The notes: a model not told the origin generated them from the letters alone. Counted from the stretch's first letter, positions 9,346 to 19,279 are shown. The stretch: 64,000 nt of DNA from Glaciecola sp028401415 (GCF_028401415.2 NZ_CP171821.2:682001-746000); one strand, 5' to 3'. Translations and numbers: made by a program.

Positions 9346-10050
9346 TTAAAACAACTTGGTATCTATATATTCTTTTGCTTTTTCAAAGACTTGAACAATT
9401 GAAAGCTCGCTCGAATCTATAATCAAAGCATCCTTAGCTGGACGAAGCGGAGCCGCGCTGCGATTTTGATCGCGCTCGTCTCTTGCTTGTATATCCAATA
9501 AAAGGCGCGAGAGTTTAACATCATGGCCTTTATCTTTCAACTGCTCATATCTACGCTGTGCGCGGGCTTCGGCAGAGGCCGTCAGGAATATTTTTGCATC
9601 CGCATCTTGGAAAACCACTGTTCCCATATCTCGACCATCTGCCACTAAACCTGGAGTTTGCGCAAAGCCTCGCTGACGACGCAGCAGTGCTTCCCTCACC
9701 CTTGGGATTACAGCCACTTTCGATGCGCCTGCGCCGACTTCTTCCGTTCGGATATCGTCAGTTACATCTTCGCCCTCAAGAATGATTCGCGACTGCGTAT
9801 CAAAGGTTTCAAATGAAACGTCCAGACCCGACGCAAGTGGCACTAAACCCTCTTCATCATCAAAGGCAATTTGATGATGCGTTGCTGCTACAGAAAGTAC
9901 GCGATAAATTGCACCGCTATCGAGGAAGTTCATTTGATAGGCCTCTGCAAGCATCGCACTGAGCGTACCTTTGCCTGCGCCGCTGGGACCGTCTATGGTA
10001 ATAATTGGAATGCGTGAAGATACCGCTGGCGACAAACTGCTTTGAGACAT
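9346..10050 (-). CDS. cmk: Cytidylate kinase
   Basis: Cmk phosphorylates CMP and dCMP with ATP. The P-loop GPSGAGKG is at residues 21-28, followed by the LDSGAIYR segment, the VADGRDMGTVVF substrate motif and the RAQRRYEQL region of the LID side. At 234 residues it is slightly longer than the E. coli protein (227) because of an N-terminal extension before IPIITIDGP. It lies upstream of rpsA and downstream of aroA on the same strand. A good sigma-70 type promoter lies between aroA and cmk, so cmk-rpsA can be read as its own unit. Confidence 0.96.
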   Translation of the reverse strand: MSQSSLSPAVSSRIPIITIDGPSGAGKGTLSAMLAEAYQMNFLDSGAIYRVLSVAATHHQIAFDDEEGLVPLASGLDVSFETFDTQSRIILEGEDVTDDIRTEEVGAGASKVAVIPRVREALLRRQRGFAQTPGLVADGRDMGTVVFQDADAKIFLTASAEARAQRRYEQLKDKGHDVKLSRLLLDIQARDERDQNRSAAPLRPAKDALIIDSSELSIVQVFEKAKEYIDTKLF

Positions 10051-10080
10051 AGAAGATGCTCGTTACTAAAATCGGGCGCA

Positions 10081-10108
10081 ATTATACGCCCATCAAAGTC
10101 AAGTGCAA
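10081..10108 (-). promoter_or_regulatory. Sigma-70 promoter before cmk-rpsA
   Basis: On the minus strand there is a perfect -10 TATAAT (10081-10086) preceded by TTGCAC (10103-10108) with a 16-nt spacer, about 30 bp upstream of the cmk start. The -10 sits between GGGCG and CGCCC, which form a short inverted repeat around it. Called from sequence only. Confidence 0.65.
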
Positions 10109-10160
10109 TCATTTGCAGAGCTTATTCAGGGAATTGTTGAACAAAGATTTGCCGGGAGCG

Positions 10161-11471
10161 CTAGCTAATACTCACTTGTTTAAGTGCGTCAAAAAAGCTA
10201 GGAAAAGTCTTGGAAGTGCACTTTGGGTCGTTAATGGTGACACCACAATTATCGTCGAGTGCGATTAGAGAGAAGCACATTGCCATTCGGTGATCGTTAT
10301 ACGTGTCAATTTGCGCATGTTGGATGTTTTCGGGAGGTGTGACCGAAATAAAATCCTTCCCTTCTTCAACGATGGCTCCAACCTTACGCAGTTCGGTCGC
10401 CATAGCATGCAATCGGTCTGTTTCTTTAACACGCCAATTGTAGATATTGCGTATTGTCGTTGTGCCGCTTGCAAAAAGCGCCGTGGTGGCAATCGTCATC
10501 GCAGCATCCGGAATGTGATTTAAATCTTGATCAATGGCTTTGAGCTCACCTCTTGAGGCAATAATCGCATTGTCTTCCCATTTAATAGTCGCGCCCATAC
10601 TCTCCAAAACATCTGCAAATCTCACATCACCCTGCACCGATTTACTGCCAACCCCTTCTACTCGAATACTGCCGCCTTTGATGGCCGCAGCGGCGAGGAA
10701 ATAAGAAGCTGACGAGGCATCGCCTTCCACCCAAAATTTGCCAGGAGATACATAGTGCTGCCCAGCAGATATAACAAAGCGTTGATAGTTTCGATTCTCA
10801 ACATGGATGCCAAATTTCGCCATACTGTCGAGAGTAATATCAATGTATGGTTTCGACACCAATACGCCAGAAATATTAATACAAACTTCACGCTCTAGCA
10901 GGGGCGCTGCCATTAGCAAAGCAGTAAGAAATTGGCTCGACACAGACCCGTCTACGCTAAATTCGTTTTTTGAAATATTAGAGGTTTTAATTGCCATTGG
11001 CGGATAGCCAGCGTTTTTAAGATATTGAATATTTGCACCAGCTTCGATCAACGCGTCAGCTAAGTCTCCTATTGGGCGCTCCTCCATTCTTGGCTCACCC
11101 GTAAGCTCAATATCCACCTCAGAAAAGGCAAGTGCTGCGCATAAAGGACGCATTGCCGTGCCAGCGTTGCCTAAAAACAAACTGACAAACTTGTCCACCA
11201 CAAACTTACCGCCAATCCCACGCACTGTACACTGGGTTTTATCGTCATTTAGCTCATAGTCCACACCTAATTGCGTCAGTGCATTTAACATATGTCGAAT
11301 GTCATCACTGTCAAGCAAGTTGTCCAGAAGCGTCTCCCCTTTAGCCAGCGCAGCTAAAAGCAAAGCTCTGTTGGATAAGCTTTTCGAACCGGGCAATCGA
11401 ATCGTTCCATCTACTTTTGCTATAGGTCTTAGTGCCAACTGCTCTACTGCGGATTGAGTATTGTGTTCCAT
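10161..11471 (-). CDS. aroA: EPSP synthase (3-phosphoshikimate 1-carboxyvinyltransferase)
   Basis: AroA joins shikimate-3-phosphate and phosphoenolpyruvate in the sixth step of the chorismate pathway. The 436 residues form two inside-out domains. The N-terminal PGSKSLSNRALLLAAL (Lys30), the LGNAGTAMRPL PEP-binding loop, the NWRVKETDR segment and the late NDHRMAMCFS motif are all intact. The N-terminus is about 10 residues longer than E. coli AroA before the VDGTIRLPGSKS core. It is downstream of serC with a gap of about 67 bp, the classic serC-aroA arrangement joining serine and aromatic pathways. Confidence 0.97.
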   Translation of the reverse strand: MEHNTQSAVEQLALRPIAKVDGTIRLPGSKSLSNRALLLAALAKGETLLDNLLDSDDIRHMLNALTQLGVDYELNDDKTQCTVRGIGGKFVVDKFVSLFLGNAGTAMRPLCAALAFSEVDIELTGEPRMEERPIGDLADALIEAGANIQYLKNAGYPPMAIKTSNISKNEFSVDGSVSSQFLTALLMAAPLLEREVCINISGVLVSKPYIDITLDSMAKFGIHVENRNYQRFVISAGQHYVSPGKFWVEGDASSASYFLAAAAIKGGSIRVEGVGSKSVQGDVRFADVLESMGATIKWEDNAIIASRGELKAIDQDLNHIPDAAMTIATTALFASGTTTIRNIYNWRVKETDRLHAMATELRKVGAIVEEGKDFISVTPPENIQHAQIDTYNDHRMAMCFSLIALDDNCGVTINDPKCTSKTFPSFFDALKQVSIS

Positions 11472-11538
11472 TTATGTGTTTACCTGTTAATATTCCTAGC
11501 GGTTAATCAAGTCTTAGGCCTGTCATTACTTTAACTAA

Positions 11539-12624
11539 TCAACCGTGTTTTTGCTCAAAATCTTGCATAAAGCTGACTAATGCCTGCACCCCTTCAAGCG
11601 GCATTGCATTGTAAATGCTCGCGCGCATTCCACCCACAAAACGATGCCCCTTAAGTGCAACTAAGCCTGCATGCTCAGCTTGCTCGAGAAACTTAGCGTC
11701 CAATGCGGCATCTGCCAGATGAAAGGTCGCATTCATTTTAGAACGATTTTCATCAGCGACTTTGTTTTGATAAAAGTCAGAGGCATCGATGCAAGCGTAT
11801 AAAAGCTCGGCTTTTTTACGATTGAGCACTTCGATGGCGTTCACCCCTCCATTCTCCAAGAGCCACTCAAACACTAAGCCTGCCAGGTACCATGAGAAAG
11901 TAGGTGGCGTGTTGTACATGCTGTCATTATTTGACTGTTGCTGGTAATCGAATACCGAAGGTGTATCTTTTCTGGCCAGGCCTATTAAATCATCTCGAAC
12001 AATGACCACTGCGAGCCCAGATGGACCGATGTTTTTCTGTGCACTCGCGTAAATAATGCCGTAATCGCTTACCTTGATTGTTTTGCTCAAAATATTGGAC
12101 GACATATCAGCCACAATGGGCACGCCTTTTGATTTCGGCACCCAGTCTATTTCAATGCCGTCAACGGTTTCGTTCGGGCAGTAGTGGAAGTATGCAGCAT
12201 TATCATCAATTTCCCAATGGTCTTGAGTTGGCACCCATAGCTTGCCTTCACGTTCCTGCGTTTTAGCAACAACATCTGCTTGCATATATTTTTCAGCCTC
12301 AGCAACGGCGATTTGCGACCATTGCCCGCTCACTAGATGCTGAGAGACCTTACCACGCTGTGCAAGATTCATTGGCACAGAGAAAAACTGCCCACGGCCT
12401 CCGCCTTGCAAAAACAGCACTTTGTAATTGCTTGGGATATCCATTAACTTTCTTAAATCAGATTCAGCCTTTTCAGCAACCGCAATAAAAGGCTTCCCTC
12501 GATGGCTGACTTCCATCACTGAGGTGCCCAGCCCTTGCCAGTTAATAAGCTCTTTTTGTGCTTTTGCCATAACCGACGGTGGAAGCATTGCAGGCCCAGC
12601 GCTGAAATTAAATACTTTGTTCAT
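11539..12624 (-). CDS. serC: Phosphoserine aminotransferase
   Basis: SerC transaminates 3-phosphohydroxypyruvate to phosphoserine and also acts in pyridoxal phosphate synthesis. The 361-residue form begins MNKVFNFSAGPAMLPPSVM, the family N-terminus; an upstream in-frame ATG would add 19 residues with no family counterpart, so 12624 is used. The PLP lysine lies in YASAQKNIGPSG, and the C-terminal substrate motif GHRFVGGMRASIYNAMP is present. It precedes aroA on the minus strand and follows gyrA, a common gammaproteobacterial order. Confidence 0.96.
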   Translation of the reverse strand: MNKVFNFSAGPAMLPPSVMAKAQKELINWQGLGTSVMEVSHRGKPFIAVAEKAESDLRKLMDIPSNYKVLFLQGGGRGQFFSVPMNLAQRGKVSQHLVSGQWSQIAVAEAEKYMQADVVAKTQEREGKLWVPTQDHWEIDDNAAYFHYCPNETVDGIEIDWVPKSKGVPIVADMSSNILSKTIKVSDYGIIYASAQKNIGPSGLAVVIVRDDLIGLARKDTPSVFDYQQQSNNDSMYNTPPTFSWYLAGLVFEWLLENGGVNAIEVLNRKKAELLYACIDASDFYQNKVADENRSKMNATFHLADAALDAKFLEQAEHAGLVALKGHRFVGGMRASIYNAMPLEGVQALVSFMQDFEQKHG

Positions 12625-12711
12625 TACACTAAGATTTCCGAGACTCGTGGTGTTTGTGTGTTTATGTGCAAGCTTATGCAAGCTGACAAAACGACGGTTT
12701 TTACATAAAGA

Positions 12712-12730
12712 AGCGACCGCAAGGGTCGCT
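12712..12730 (-). terminator. Hairpin after gyrA
   Basis: A 7-bp stem (AGCGACC at 12712-12718 with GGTCGCT at 12724-12730, loop 5 nt) lies about 25 bp past the gyrA stop on the minus strand. It is followed by a weak T-rich stretch, TCTTTATG. A moderate terminator between gyrA and serC. Confidence 0.6.
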
Positions 12731-12754
12731 ACTATTACCTAAGTTCAACGTGCT

Positions 12755-15448
12755 CTACGACTTTTCACTATCGTCATCGGATGAACTTGGCGATTGAACA
12801 TCGTCAGTGGTATCATCAGAATCACTTAACGCCGATGTTTCACCTTGTTCAGTGCCCGACTCGTCACTTGCATCTTCGGCAGTAACAACTGGGTCGCCAT
12901 TTTCGTCAAGCTCAATAACTTCCTCAACTTCATCGATGCGCTGAAGCCCAACAACATGTTCACCCTCTACAGTACGAATAAGTGTGACGCCTTGTGTATT
13001 TCGGCCCACCGTCGACACTTCCGCAGCTCGGGTTCTGACTAGCGTACCTTGGTCAGAAATCAACATAATTTCATTGGTTTCATCTACCTGAACGGCGCCC
13101 ACAACCGCACCGTTTCGCTCGGACACTTTAATTGAAACCACACCTTTCGTTGCTCTGCTTTTCGCTGGGTACTCGCCAATAGGAGTACGTTTACCATACC
13201 CATTTTCGGTCGCAGTTAAGATGTCGCCCTCATCATTCGGCACAATTAATGATACAACTTTCTCGTTCTCAGCAATGCGTATACCACGAACGCCAGTAGC
13301 TGTTCTGCCCATAGGTCGGACTTGGCTTTCGCTAAAACGAACCACTTTACCCGCATCAGAGAAGAGCATGATTTCACTCTCTCCATTGGTCAAATCGACA
13401 CCGATGAGTTCGTCTCCATCGGTTAAGTTAACAGCGATGATCCCATTGGCTCTTGGGCGCGAGTATTGCGTGAGTTCGGTCTTTTTAACCGTGCCTTTTC
13501 TTGTCGCCATGAATACAAATTTGCCCGCCTCAAACTCTTGAATGGGCAATATTGCGGTGATTCGCTCGCCATCTTCTAGCGGTAATATATTTACAATTGG
13601 ACGACCACGCGCATTTCTGCTGGCAAGCGGCAGGTTGTAAACTTTTAACCAGTACAAACGGCCTCGTGTAGAAAAGCAGAGAATGTGATCATGCGTATTT
13701 GCTACAAGAAGCTTTTCAATGAAGTCTTCATTTTTCATCTTAGTGGCTGATTTACCCTTGCCGCCACGACGCTGAGACTCATAATCAGATAGTTTCTGAT
13801 ACTTGACATAGCCTTCTCGCGATAAAGTGACAACAACTTCTTCGCGCTCAATCAAATCTTCAATATCAATATCGTGTGAAGCGGCTGTAATTTCTGTGCG
13901 ACGCTCATCGCCATACTCTTCGCGAATCGCCTCTAATTCTTCTGCGATGACTTCCATCAAGCGCTCAGAACTGCCCAATATACGAAGAAGTTCGGCAATG
14001 ATGTCTAACAAGCCTTTGTATTCTTCTAGAATCTTATCGTGTTCCAAACCTGTCAGCTTGTTTAAACGCAGATCCAAAATAGCCTGAGCTTGCTCTTCGG
14101 TTAAATAGTAGCGCCCATCGCGAATACCATATTCTGGTGCAAGCCAATCGGGGCGTGCCGCATCGTTTCCTGCTCGTGAAAGCATGTCTGACACATCGCC
14201 TAATTCCCAAGCTTGCGCAACGAGCGATTTTTTCGCATCAGACGGACTTTGCGATGCCTTGATAAGCTCAATGATTGGGTCGATATTGACCAATGCAATG
14301 GCTAAGCCCTCTAGAATATGTGCTCTGTCACGCGCTTTTCTAAGCTCAAATACTGTACGACGTGTCACTACTTCACGTCTGTGCAATATAAACAGTTCAA
14401 GTACTTCTTTAAGGTTGAAGACTTTTGGCTGATTGCGGTCAAGTGCAACCATATTGATTCCGAACACAGTTTGAAGCTGGGTGTTGGCATAGAGGTGATT
14501 TAGCAGTACCTCGCCAGATTCATTGCGCTTAACCTCAATTACAATGCGCATTCCGTCTTTATCAGATTCATCACGTAAAGCTGAAATACCTTCAACGCGT
14601 TTTTCTTTTACCAGCTCGGCAATTTTTTCAATTAATCTGGCTTTGTTTACCTGATACGGAATTTCGTGAACGATAATAGTTTCTTTACCGTTTTCTTCTT
14701 GCTCTATTGTCGCTTTAGCTCGCAAATAGATTTTACCGCGACCTGTTTTATAGGCGTTTATAATGCCTTGTCGGCCGCTAATAATGGCTGCCGTTGGGAA
14801 GTCTGGGCCAGGAATATGCTCAAGTAACTCTTCAAATTCAATGTTTGGATTTTCTATTAATGCTAAACACGCACTCACTACTTCGCTTAAGTTATGAGGC
14901 GGAATATTTGTCGCCATACCAACAGCGATACCAGACGAACCATTAACCAGTAAGTTGGGCACGCGAGTGGGCAATACTTCGGGAATAAATTCCGTGCCGT
15001 CATAATTAGGCACGAAGTTAACGGTTTCTTTTTCTAGGTCCGCAAGTAGCTCGTGGGCGATTTTGGCCATTCGAACTTCGGTATAACGCATTGCGGCAGC
15101 AGAGTCTCCGTCCACAGAACCAAAATTACCTTGACCATCTACCAACATGTAGCGCAGGGAAAAAGGTTGCGCCATCCTAACAATGGTATCGTACACAGCA
15201 GAATCGCCATGCGGGTGATACTTACCAATCACATCGCCTACGACGCGTGCGGACTTTTTATAAGGCTTATTAAAATCGTTTTTTAACTCATTCATCGCGA
15301 ATAAAACTCGGCGATGCACTGGCTTTAAACCATCGCGAACATCGGGTAATGCGCGCCCGACAATAACGCTCATTGCATAATCTAAGTAGGAGTTTTTGAG
15401 TTCTTCTTCGATATTAATGGGGGAAATATCTTTGGCGTTGTCAGTCAT
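12755..15448 (-). CDS. gyrA: DNA gyrase subunit A
   Basis: GyrA cuts and rejoins DNA in the A2B2 gyrase that introduces negative supercoils. The 897 residues include the breakage-reunion domain with active Tyr122 (AAAMRYTEV), the quinolone pocket with wild-type Ser83 and Asp87 (HPHGDSAVYD), the coiled coil, and the beta-pinwheel C-terminal domain with the GyrA box QRRGGKG. The tail is very acidic and Ser-rich over the last ~50 residues, as in other gammaproteobacteria where it modulates supercoiling. Start MTDNAKDISPINIEEELK fits the family; AAGGAT lies about 10 nt before the ATG. Confidence 0.97.
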   Translation of the reverse strand: MTDNAKDISPINIEEELKNSYLDYAMSVIVGRALPDVRDGLKPVHRRVLFAMNELKNDFNKPYKKSARVVGDVIGKYHPHGDSAVYDTIVRMAQPFSLRYMLVDGQGNFGSVDGDSAAAMRYTEVRMAKIAHELLADLEKETVNFVPNYDGTEFIPEVLPTRVPNLLVNGSSGIAVGMATNIPPHNLSEVVSACLALIENPNIEFEELLEHIPGPDFPTAAIISGRQGIINAYKTGRGKIYLRAKATIEQEENGKETIIVHEIPYQVNKARLIEKIAELVKEKRVEGISALRDESDKDGMRIVIEVKRNESGEVLLNHLYANTQLQTVFGINMVALDRNQPKVFNLKEVLELFILHRREVVTRRTVFELRKARDRAHILEGLAIALVNIDPIIELIKASQSPSDAKKSLVAQAWELGDVSDMLSRAGNDAARPDWLAPEYGIRDGRYYLTEEQAQAILDLRLNKLTGLEHDKILEEYKGLLDIIAELLRILGSSERLMEVIAEELEAIREEYGDERRTEITAASHDIDIEDLIEREEVVVTLSREGYVKYQKLSDYESQRRGGKGKSATKMKNEDFIEKLLVANTHDHILCFSTRGRLYWLKVYNLPLASRNARGRPIVNILPLEDGERITAILPIQEFEAGKFVFMATRKGTVKKTELTQYSRPRANGIIAVNLTDGDELIGVDLTNGESEIMLFSDAGKVVRFSESQVRPMGRTATGVRGIRIAENEKVVSLIVPNDEGDILTATENGYGKRTPIGEYPAKSRATKGVVSIKVSERNGAVVGAVQVDETNEIMLISDQGTLVRTRAAEVSTVGRNTQGVTLIRTVEGEHVVGLQRIDEVEEVIELDENGDPVVTAEDASDESGTEQGETSALSDSDDTTDDVQSPSSSDDDSEKS

Positions 15449-15808
15449 AAACTGAATGATCCTTTATAGTTGTGAGTCATCACTCTGACTTTACTCATTC
15501 TCTAAATGAGCGCAGGTCTGAAAGCTGAAAACATAAACGAATAAGCGCAGCGTTTACTTAAAGCAGAAATGATTCACTTTGTTTTATTATCATTATCGTT
15601 CCAACTCACGATAGTAGCATTATGTATTGTGAAAATGTAGCGCTGCGTGAAGGATTATGTTGCAAAATTCGCTTCATTTTATTCGCTAGCCAGCAGACAA
15701 AGTAAATGGTGTATAAATGATAAGGGATGGATTCGAGAAATAGCTTGAAAAAGCGCGCGCACATATACAATATGCATCGATAAATATTTCTGCAAGCAAA
15801 AAGGCAAA
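15449..15808. other. gyrA-ubiG divergent intergenic region
   Basis: 360 bp without a credible gene between the divergent gyrA and ubiG starts. It must hold both promoters. Near the middle lies ttatcattatcgtt (15587-15600), resembling two hexamers of a Fur box when read on the minus strand; I do not consider it proven. AAGG at about 15800 is the ubiG ribosome binding site. The only longer open frame here runs into ubiG antisense and looks spurious. Confidence 0.6.
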
Positions 15809-16507
15809 ATGACAAACGTTGACGCACAAGAACTCAGCAAGTTCGCTCAATTAGCGGATGAATGGTGGGACAAAGATGGGAAATTTAAGTCACTGCATGA
15901 CATTAATCCGCTTCGCACCGAATACATCCAGACCCAATGTAGCGGTCTGTTCGGCAAAACGGTGCTCGATGTTGGCTGCGGTGGAGGCATTTTATCTGAA
16001 GCATTAGCTCAGTGCGGCGCGATAGTCACTGGCATAGATATGGTGCAAGTTTCGCTTGATGTGGCGAATCTGCATCGCTTAGACAGCGGTGTAGCTGTTG
16101 ACTATCATTTAAGTACCGCAGAGCAATGGGCTGAACATCACAATGAGCACTACGATGTGGTGTGTTGCCTGGAGATGCTAGAGCATGTCCCTGACCCAGC
16201 ATCCATTGTGAAAAGTTGTGCGCAAATGCTTAAACCCGGTGGTACAGCCATCTTCTCTACTCTTAATAGAAATACCAAATCGTATTTTATGGCCATCGTT
16301 GGTGCGGAGTACTTATTTAATATGGTACCAAGAGGCACACATGAGCATAAGAAATTCATTAAACCTTTTGAACTAGTCTCCATGGTGGAGCAGACCTCGC
16401 TCACACCTAAAAAAATGATAGGTATGCACTTTAATCCTCTCAAAAATGAATACTATTTAAGTGACGACAATGTTGACGTTAACTATTTTTTGGTGTGTCA
16501 GGGTTAA
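15809..16507 (+). CDS. ubiG: UbiG, ubiquinone O-methyltransferase
   Basis: UbiG performs the two O-methylations of ubiquinone synthesis using SAM. It has 232 residues, close to E. coli (240). The SAM-binding motif I is VLDVGCGGGILSE at about 53-65, followed by GIDM at the end of strand 2 and YDVVCCLEMLEHVPDP for motif II. The N-terminal ELSKFAQLADEWWD is characteristic of UbiG. The gene sits next to gyrA in the opposite direction and upstream of nrdA, as in E. coli. The start is supported by AAGG a few bases upstream. Confidence 0.96.
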   Translation: MTNVDAQELSKFAQLADEWWDKDGKFKSLHDINPLRTEYIQTQCSGLFGKTVLDVGCGGGILSEALAQCGAIVTGIDMVQVSLDVANLHRLDSGVAVDYHLSTAEQWAEHHNEHYDVVCCLEMLEHVPDPASIVKSCAQMLKPGGTAIFSTLNRNTKSYFMAIVGAEYLFNMVPRGTHEHKKFIKPFELVSMVEQTSLTPKKMIGMHFNPLKNEYYLSDDNVDVNYFLVCQG

Positions 16508-16957
16508 GTCATTTTTAGAACTAAAAAACGCATTGTTAGATTGATTTGTTTCATTGCTTTTTTCTGGATATGACTTGAATCGTCTATAACTCAGGCAACA
16601 ATTCACTTCATCGGTTAGTTATCACTAACCAAAATTGATCACTTTTTTGTTACGATAACTTGACAGCCAAAACACAAGATATAGTGGTTGCATTACTCAT
16701 TTAGGCGCATTATCTTGTGTTCATCAATAAGAACCCGTAGTCTATTGATTCGCGCGCTAACGTAAAGTTCTGACAAAAAACACTAGCTGCTATCTTGCTG
16801 AGGTGGTGCTGGCTGAAAACAAGAATAAGAATAAAGTCCTTACATAAACGTGAGTTACGTCGTTTAGTCAAAAGGCCGTTCTTATTATGCTTGGTTACAG
16901 CAGTAGATTGTCATGAAACTGTGCGTTGATAAAAACAACACTAAGAGCATAACAACA
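16508..16957. other. ubiG-nrdA intergenic region
   Basis: 450 bp with no convincing gene. It carries two NrdR-type boxes (16672-16687 and 16705-16720, listed separately) and a possible promoter TTGCAT (16688-16693), 17 nt, TATCTT (16711-16716) whose -10 falls in the second box. A TTGACA at 16660-16665 is a second possible -35. The 240 bp between the boxes and the nrdA ATG would form a long leader in which I recognise no riboswitch. Confidence 0.6.
16672..16720 (+). promoter_or_regulatory. Pair of NrdR boxes upstream of nrdAB
   Basis: ACACAAGATATAGTGG (16672-16687) matches the NrdR consensus acaCwAtATaTwGtgt at 14 of 16 positions, and GCGCATTATCTTGTGT (16705-16720) at 12 of 16. They are 33 bp apart centre to centre, about three helical turns, the spacing expected for the ATP-cone repressor NrdR, which shuts off ribonucleotide reductase genes when dATP is high. 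The two boxes also contain an 11-bp inverted repeat (AACACAAGATA with TATCTTGTGTT). Confidence 0.75.
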
Positions 16958-19279
16958 ATGAATAACGATCTTTTGGTAACGAAGCGAGATGGTGCTCAAG
17001 AGCCCATCGATTTAGACAAAATCCACAAAGTTGTCACATGGGCAGCTAATGGCCTAGACGAAGTGTCAGTATCCCAAGTGGAGATAAAGGCACAGATTCA
17101 GTTCTACAATGGCATCAAAACCTCAGAAATTCACGAAACGCTCATAAAGTCAGCCGCTGACCTTATTTCAACTGACGTGCCTGATTATCAGTATATGGCA
17201 GCGCGCTTGGCAATATTCCATTTGCGCAAAAAAGCCTATGGTCAATATGAGCCCCCTGCCCTTTTTGCACATGTAAAGTCCCTCGTTGGGCAAGGTAAAT
17301 ATGACGAACATTTGCTCGAAGATTATACGCAAAAAGAATTCGAAGAAATGGATGCGTTCATTGACCACGCGCGCGACATGAATTTCAGTTACGCAGCGGT
17401 TAAGCAACTTGAAGGCAAATATCTTGTTCAAAATCGCGTAACAGGCGAAATTTATGAAAGCGCTCAATTTTTGTATGTGCTTGTGGCCGCATGCCTGTTT
17501 GCTAAATATCCAAGCGACACCCGCATGGATTACATTAAACGTTTCTATGACGCAGCTTCAACATTTAAGTTATCGCTCCCAACGCCAATCATGGCCGGCG
17601 TTCGCACGCCCACACGTCAATTTAGCTCTTGCGTATTAATTGAAACGGGCGACAGTCTAGATTCTATCAATGCAACTGCAAGCGCAATTGTGAAATACGT
17701 GAGCCAGCGTGCTGGCATTGGCATTAATGCAGGTCGAATTAGAGCGCTAGGTAGTCCAATCCGTGGTGGCGAAGCCTTCCATACTGGTTGTGTGCCTTTT
17801 TACAAATATTTCCAAACTGCTGTAAAAAGTTGCTCACAAGGTGGTGTACGCGGCGGCGCTGCCACACTGTTTTATCCAATGTGGCACCTGGAAGTAGAAT
17901 CTCTACTCGTACTTAAAAACAATCGCGGCGTTGAAGAGAATCGTGTCCGCCACTTAGATTACGGTGTGCAGTGCAACAAATTAATGTACACCCGAATGAT
18001 CAAAGACGACTACATCACATTATTCAGCCCCTCAGATGTACCCGGTCTATATGACGCGTTTTTTGCTGACCAGAATAAGTTCGAAGAACTTTATGTGAAG
18101 TACGAAAATGATGACAGCATTCGCAAAAAGCGCGTAAAAGCCATAGATTTGTTTAGTCAATTTATGCAAGAACGTGCGAGCACTGGCCGTATTTACTTGC
18201 AGAATGTGGATCATTGCAATACGCATAGTCCCTTTGACCCTTCAGTTGCGCCAGTGCGCCAAAGCAACTTATGTTTAGAAATTGCATTACCGACTAAGCC
18301 ACTTCGTAATGTGGATGATGCAGAGGGTGAAATCGCTCTGTGCACATTATCTGCGTTTAATTTAGGTGCAATTGAAAGCTTAGATGATTTTGCAGAACTT
18401 GCTGACTTGTCCGTACGAGCGCTTGATAGCCTATTAGACTATCAAGACTACCCCGTCCCCGCTGCATTGACTGCAACAATGGGGCGACGAACGCTGGGAA
18501 TAGGCGTAATTAACTTCGCGTACTATCTAGCGAAAAACGGCGTTAAGTATTCTGATCACAGTGCCAACGGTTTAATCCATCGTACCTTTGAAGCTATGCA
18601 GTACCATCTCATGCGTGCTTCAAACAATTTGGCAAAAGAAAAAGGCGCCTGCCCTAAATTTAATGAAACCACTTATTCAAAAGGCATTATGCCAATTGAC
18701 TCTTACAAAAAAGACTTGGATAAGGTGTGCAATGAGCCACTTCGTTATGATTGGGATGCGCTTCGCGAAGACGTCGTGAAATACGGTTTGCGCAACTCGA
18801 CACTATCTGCATTGATGCCGTCAGAGACTTCTTCACAAATCTCAAATGCCACTAACGGCATTGAACCACCGCGCGGACATATCAGTATTAAAACCAGTAA
18901 AGACGGCGTGTTAAAGCAAGTCGTGCCTGATTATAAAGCGCTTAAAAACGACTACGAATTACTATGGGACTTACCATCTAACGATGGTTATTTGCAGCTG
19001 GTTGCCATTATGCAGAAATTTGTTGACCAGACTATTTCGGCAAACACCAGCTACGATCCGAGTAAGTACGAAGGCAACAAAGTGCCAATGAAGCTACTGT
19101 TGAAAGACTTGCTAACGACTTACAAATTAGGTGTAAAAACTCTTTACTACCACAACACGCGCGATGGGGCCTCGGATAAGTCCGATGCTGAAATAGCGGC
19201 GAGCGTTCAACAGCCTCAAGCACAAACTGCCATTATAGAAGAAGATGATGATTGTGCCGGCGGTGCATGTAAAATTTAA
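16958..19279 (+). CDS. nrdA: Ribonucleotide reductase class Ia, alpha subunit
   Basis: NrdA is the catalytic subunit reducing all four NDPs to dNDPs. The 773-residue form starts MNNDLLVTKRDG like E. coli NrdA; an in-frame ATG 45 bases upstream gives a non-family extension. The N-terminal ATP-cone (about 1-95) senses ATP/dATP. Active-site elements are visible: the redox Cys in FSSCVL, the radical Cys with its neighbours in SNLCLEIALPT, and the second redox Cys in LCTLSAFNLG. The C-terminus ends in CAGGACKI, the swinging Cys pair that passes electrons from thioredoxin or glutaredoxin. It heads nrdA-nrdB-yfaE behind NrdR boxes. Confidence 0.97.
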   Translation: MNNDLLVTKRDGAQEPIDLDKIHKVVTWAANGLDEVSVSQVEIKAQIQFYNGIKTSEIHETLIKSAADLISTDVPDYQYMAARLAIFHLRKKAYGQYEPPALFAHVKSLVGQGKYDEHLLEDYTQKEFEEMDAFIDHARDMNFSYAAVKQLEGKYLVQNRVTGEIYESAQFLYVLVAACLFAKYPSDTRMDYIKRFYDAASTFKLSLPTPIMAGVRTPTRQFSSCVLIETGDSLDSINATASAIVKYVSQRAGIGINAGRIRALGSPIRGGEAFHTGCVPFYKYFQTAVKSCSQGGVRGGAATLFYPMWHLEVESLLVLKNNRGVEENRVRHLDYGVQCNKLMYTRMIKDDYITLFSPSDVPGLYDAFFADQNKFEELYVKYENDDSIRKKRVKAIDLFSQFMQERASTGRIYLQNVDHCNTHSPFDPSVAPVRQSNLCLEIALPTKPLRNVDDAEGEIALCTLSAFNLGAIESLDDFAELADLSVRALDSLLDYQDYPVPAALTATMGRRTLGIGVINFAYYLAKNGVKYSDHSANGLIHRTFEAMQYHLMRASNNLAKEKGACPKFNETTYSKGIMPIDSYKKDLDKVCNEPLRYDWDALREDVVKYGLRNSTLSALMPSETSSQISNATNGIEPPRGHISIKTSKDGVLKQVVPDYKALKNDYELLWDLPSNDGYLQLVAIMQKFVDQTISANTSYDPSKYEGNKVPMKLLLKDLLTTYKLGVKTLYYHNTRDGASDKSDAEIAASVQQPQAQTAIIEEDDDCAGGACKI

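Noticed and set aside
15606..15827. Small minus-strand open frame between gyrA and ubiG
   Set aside because: It overlaps the ubiG start, has a Cys/Tyr/Phe-rich random-looking product and no ribosome binding site.
16660..16685. TTGACA plus TATAGT as nrdA promoter
   Set aside because: The spacer would be only 14 nt, too short for a normal sigma-70 promoter; kept only as a possible -35.
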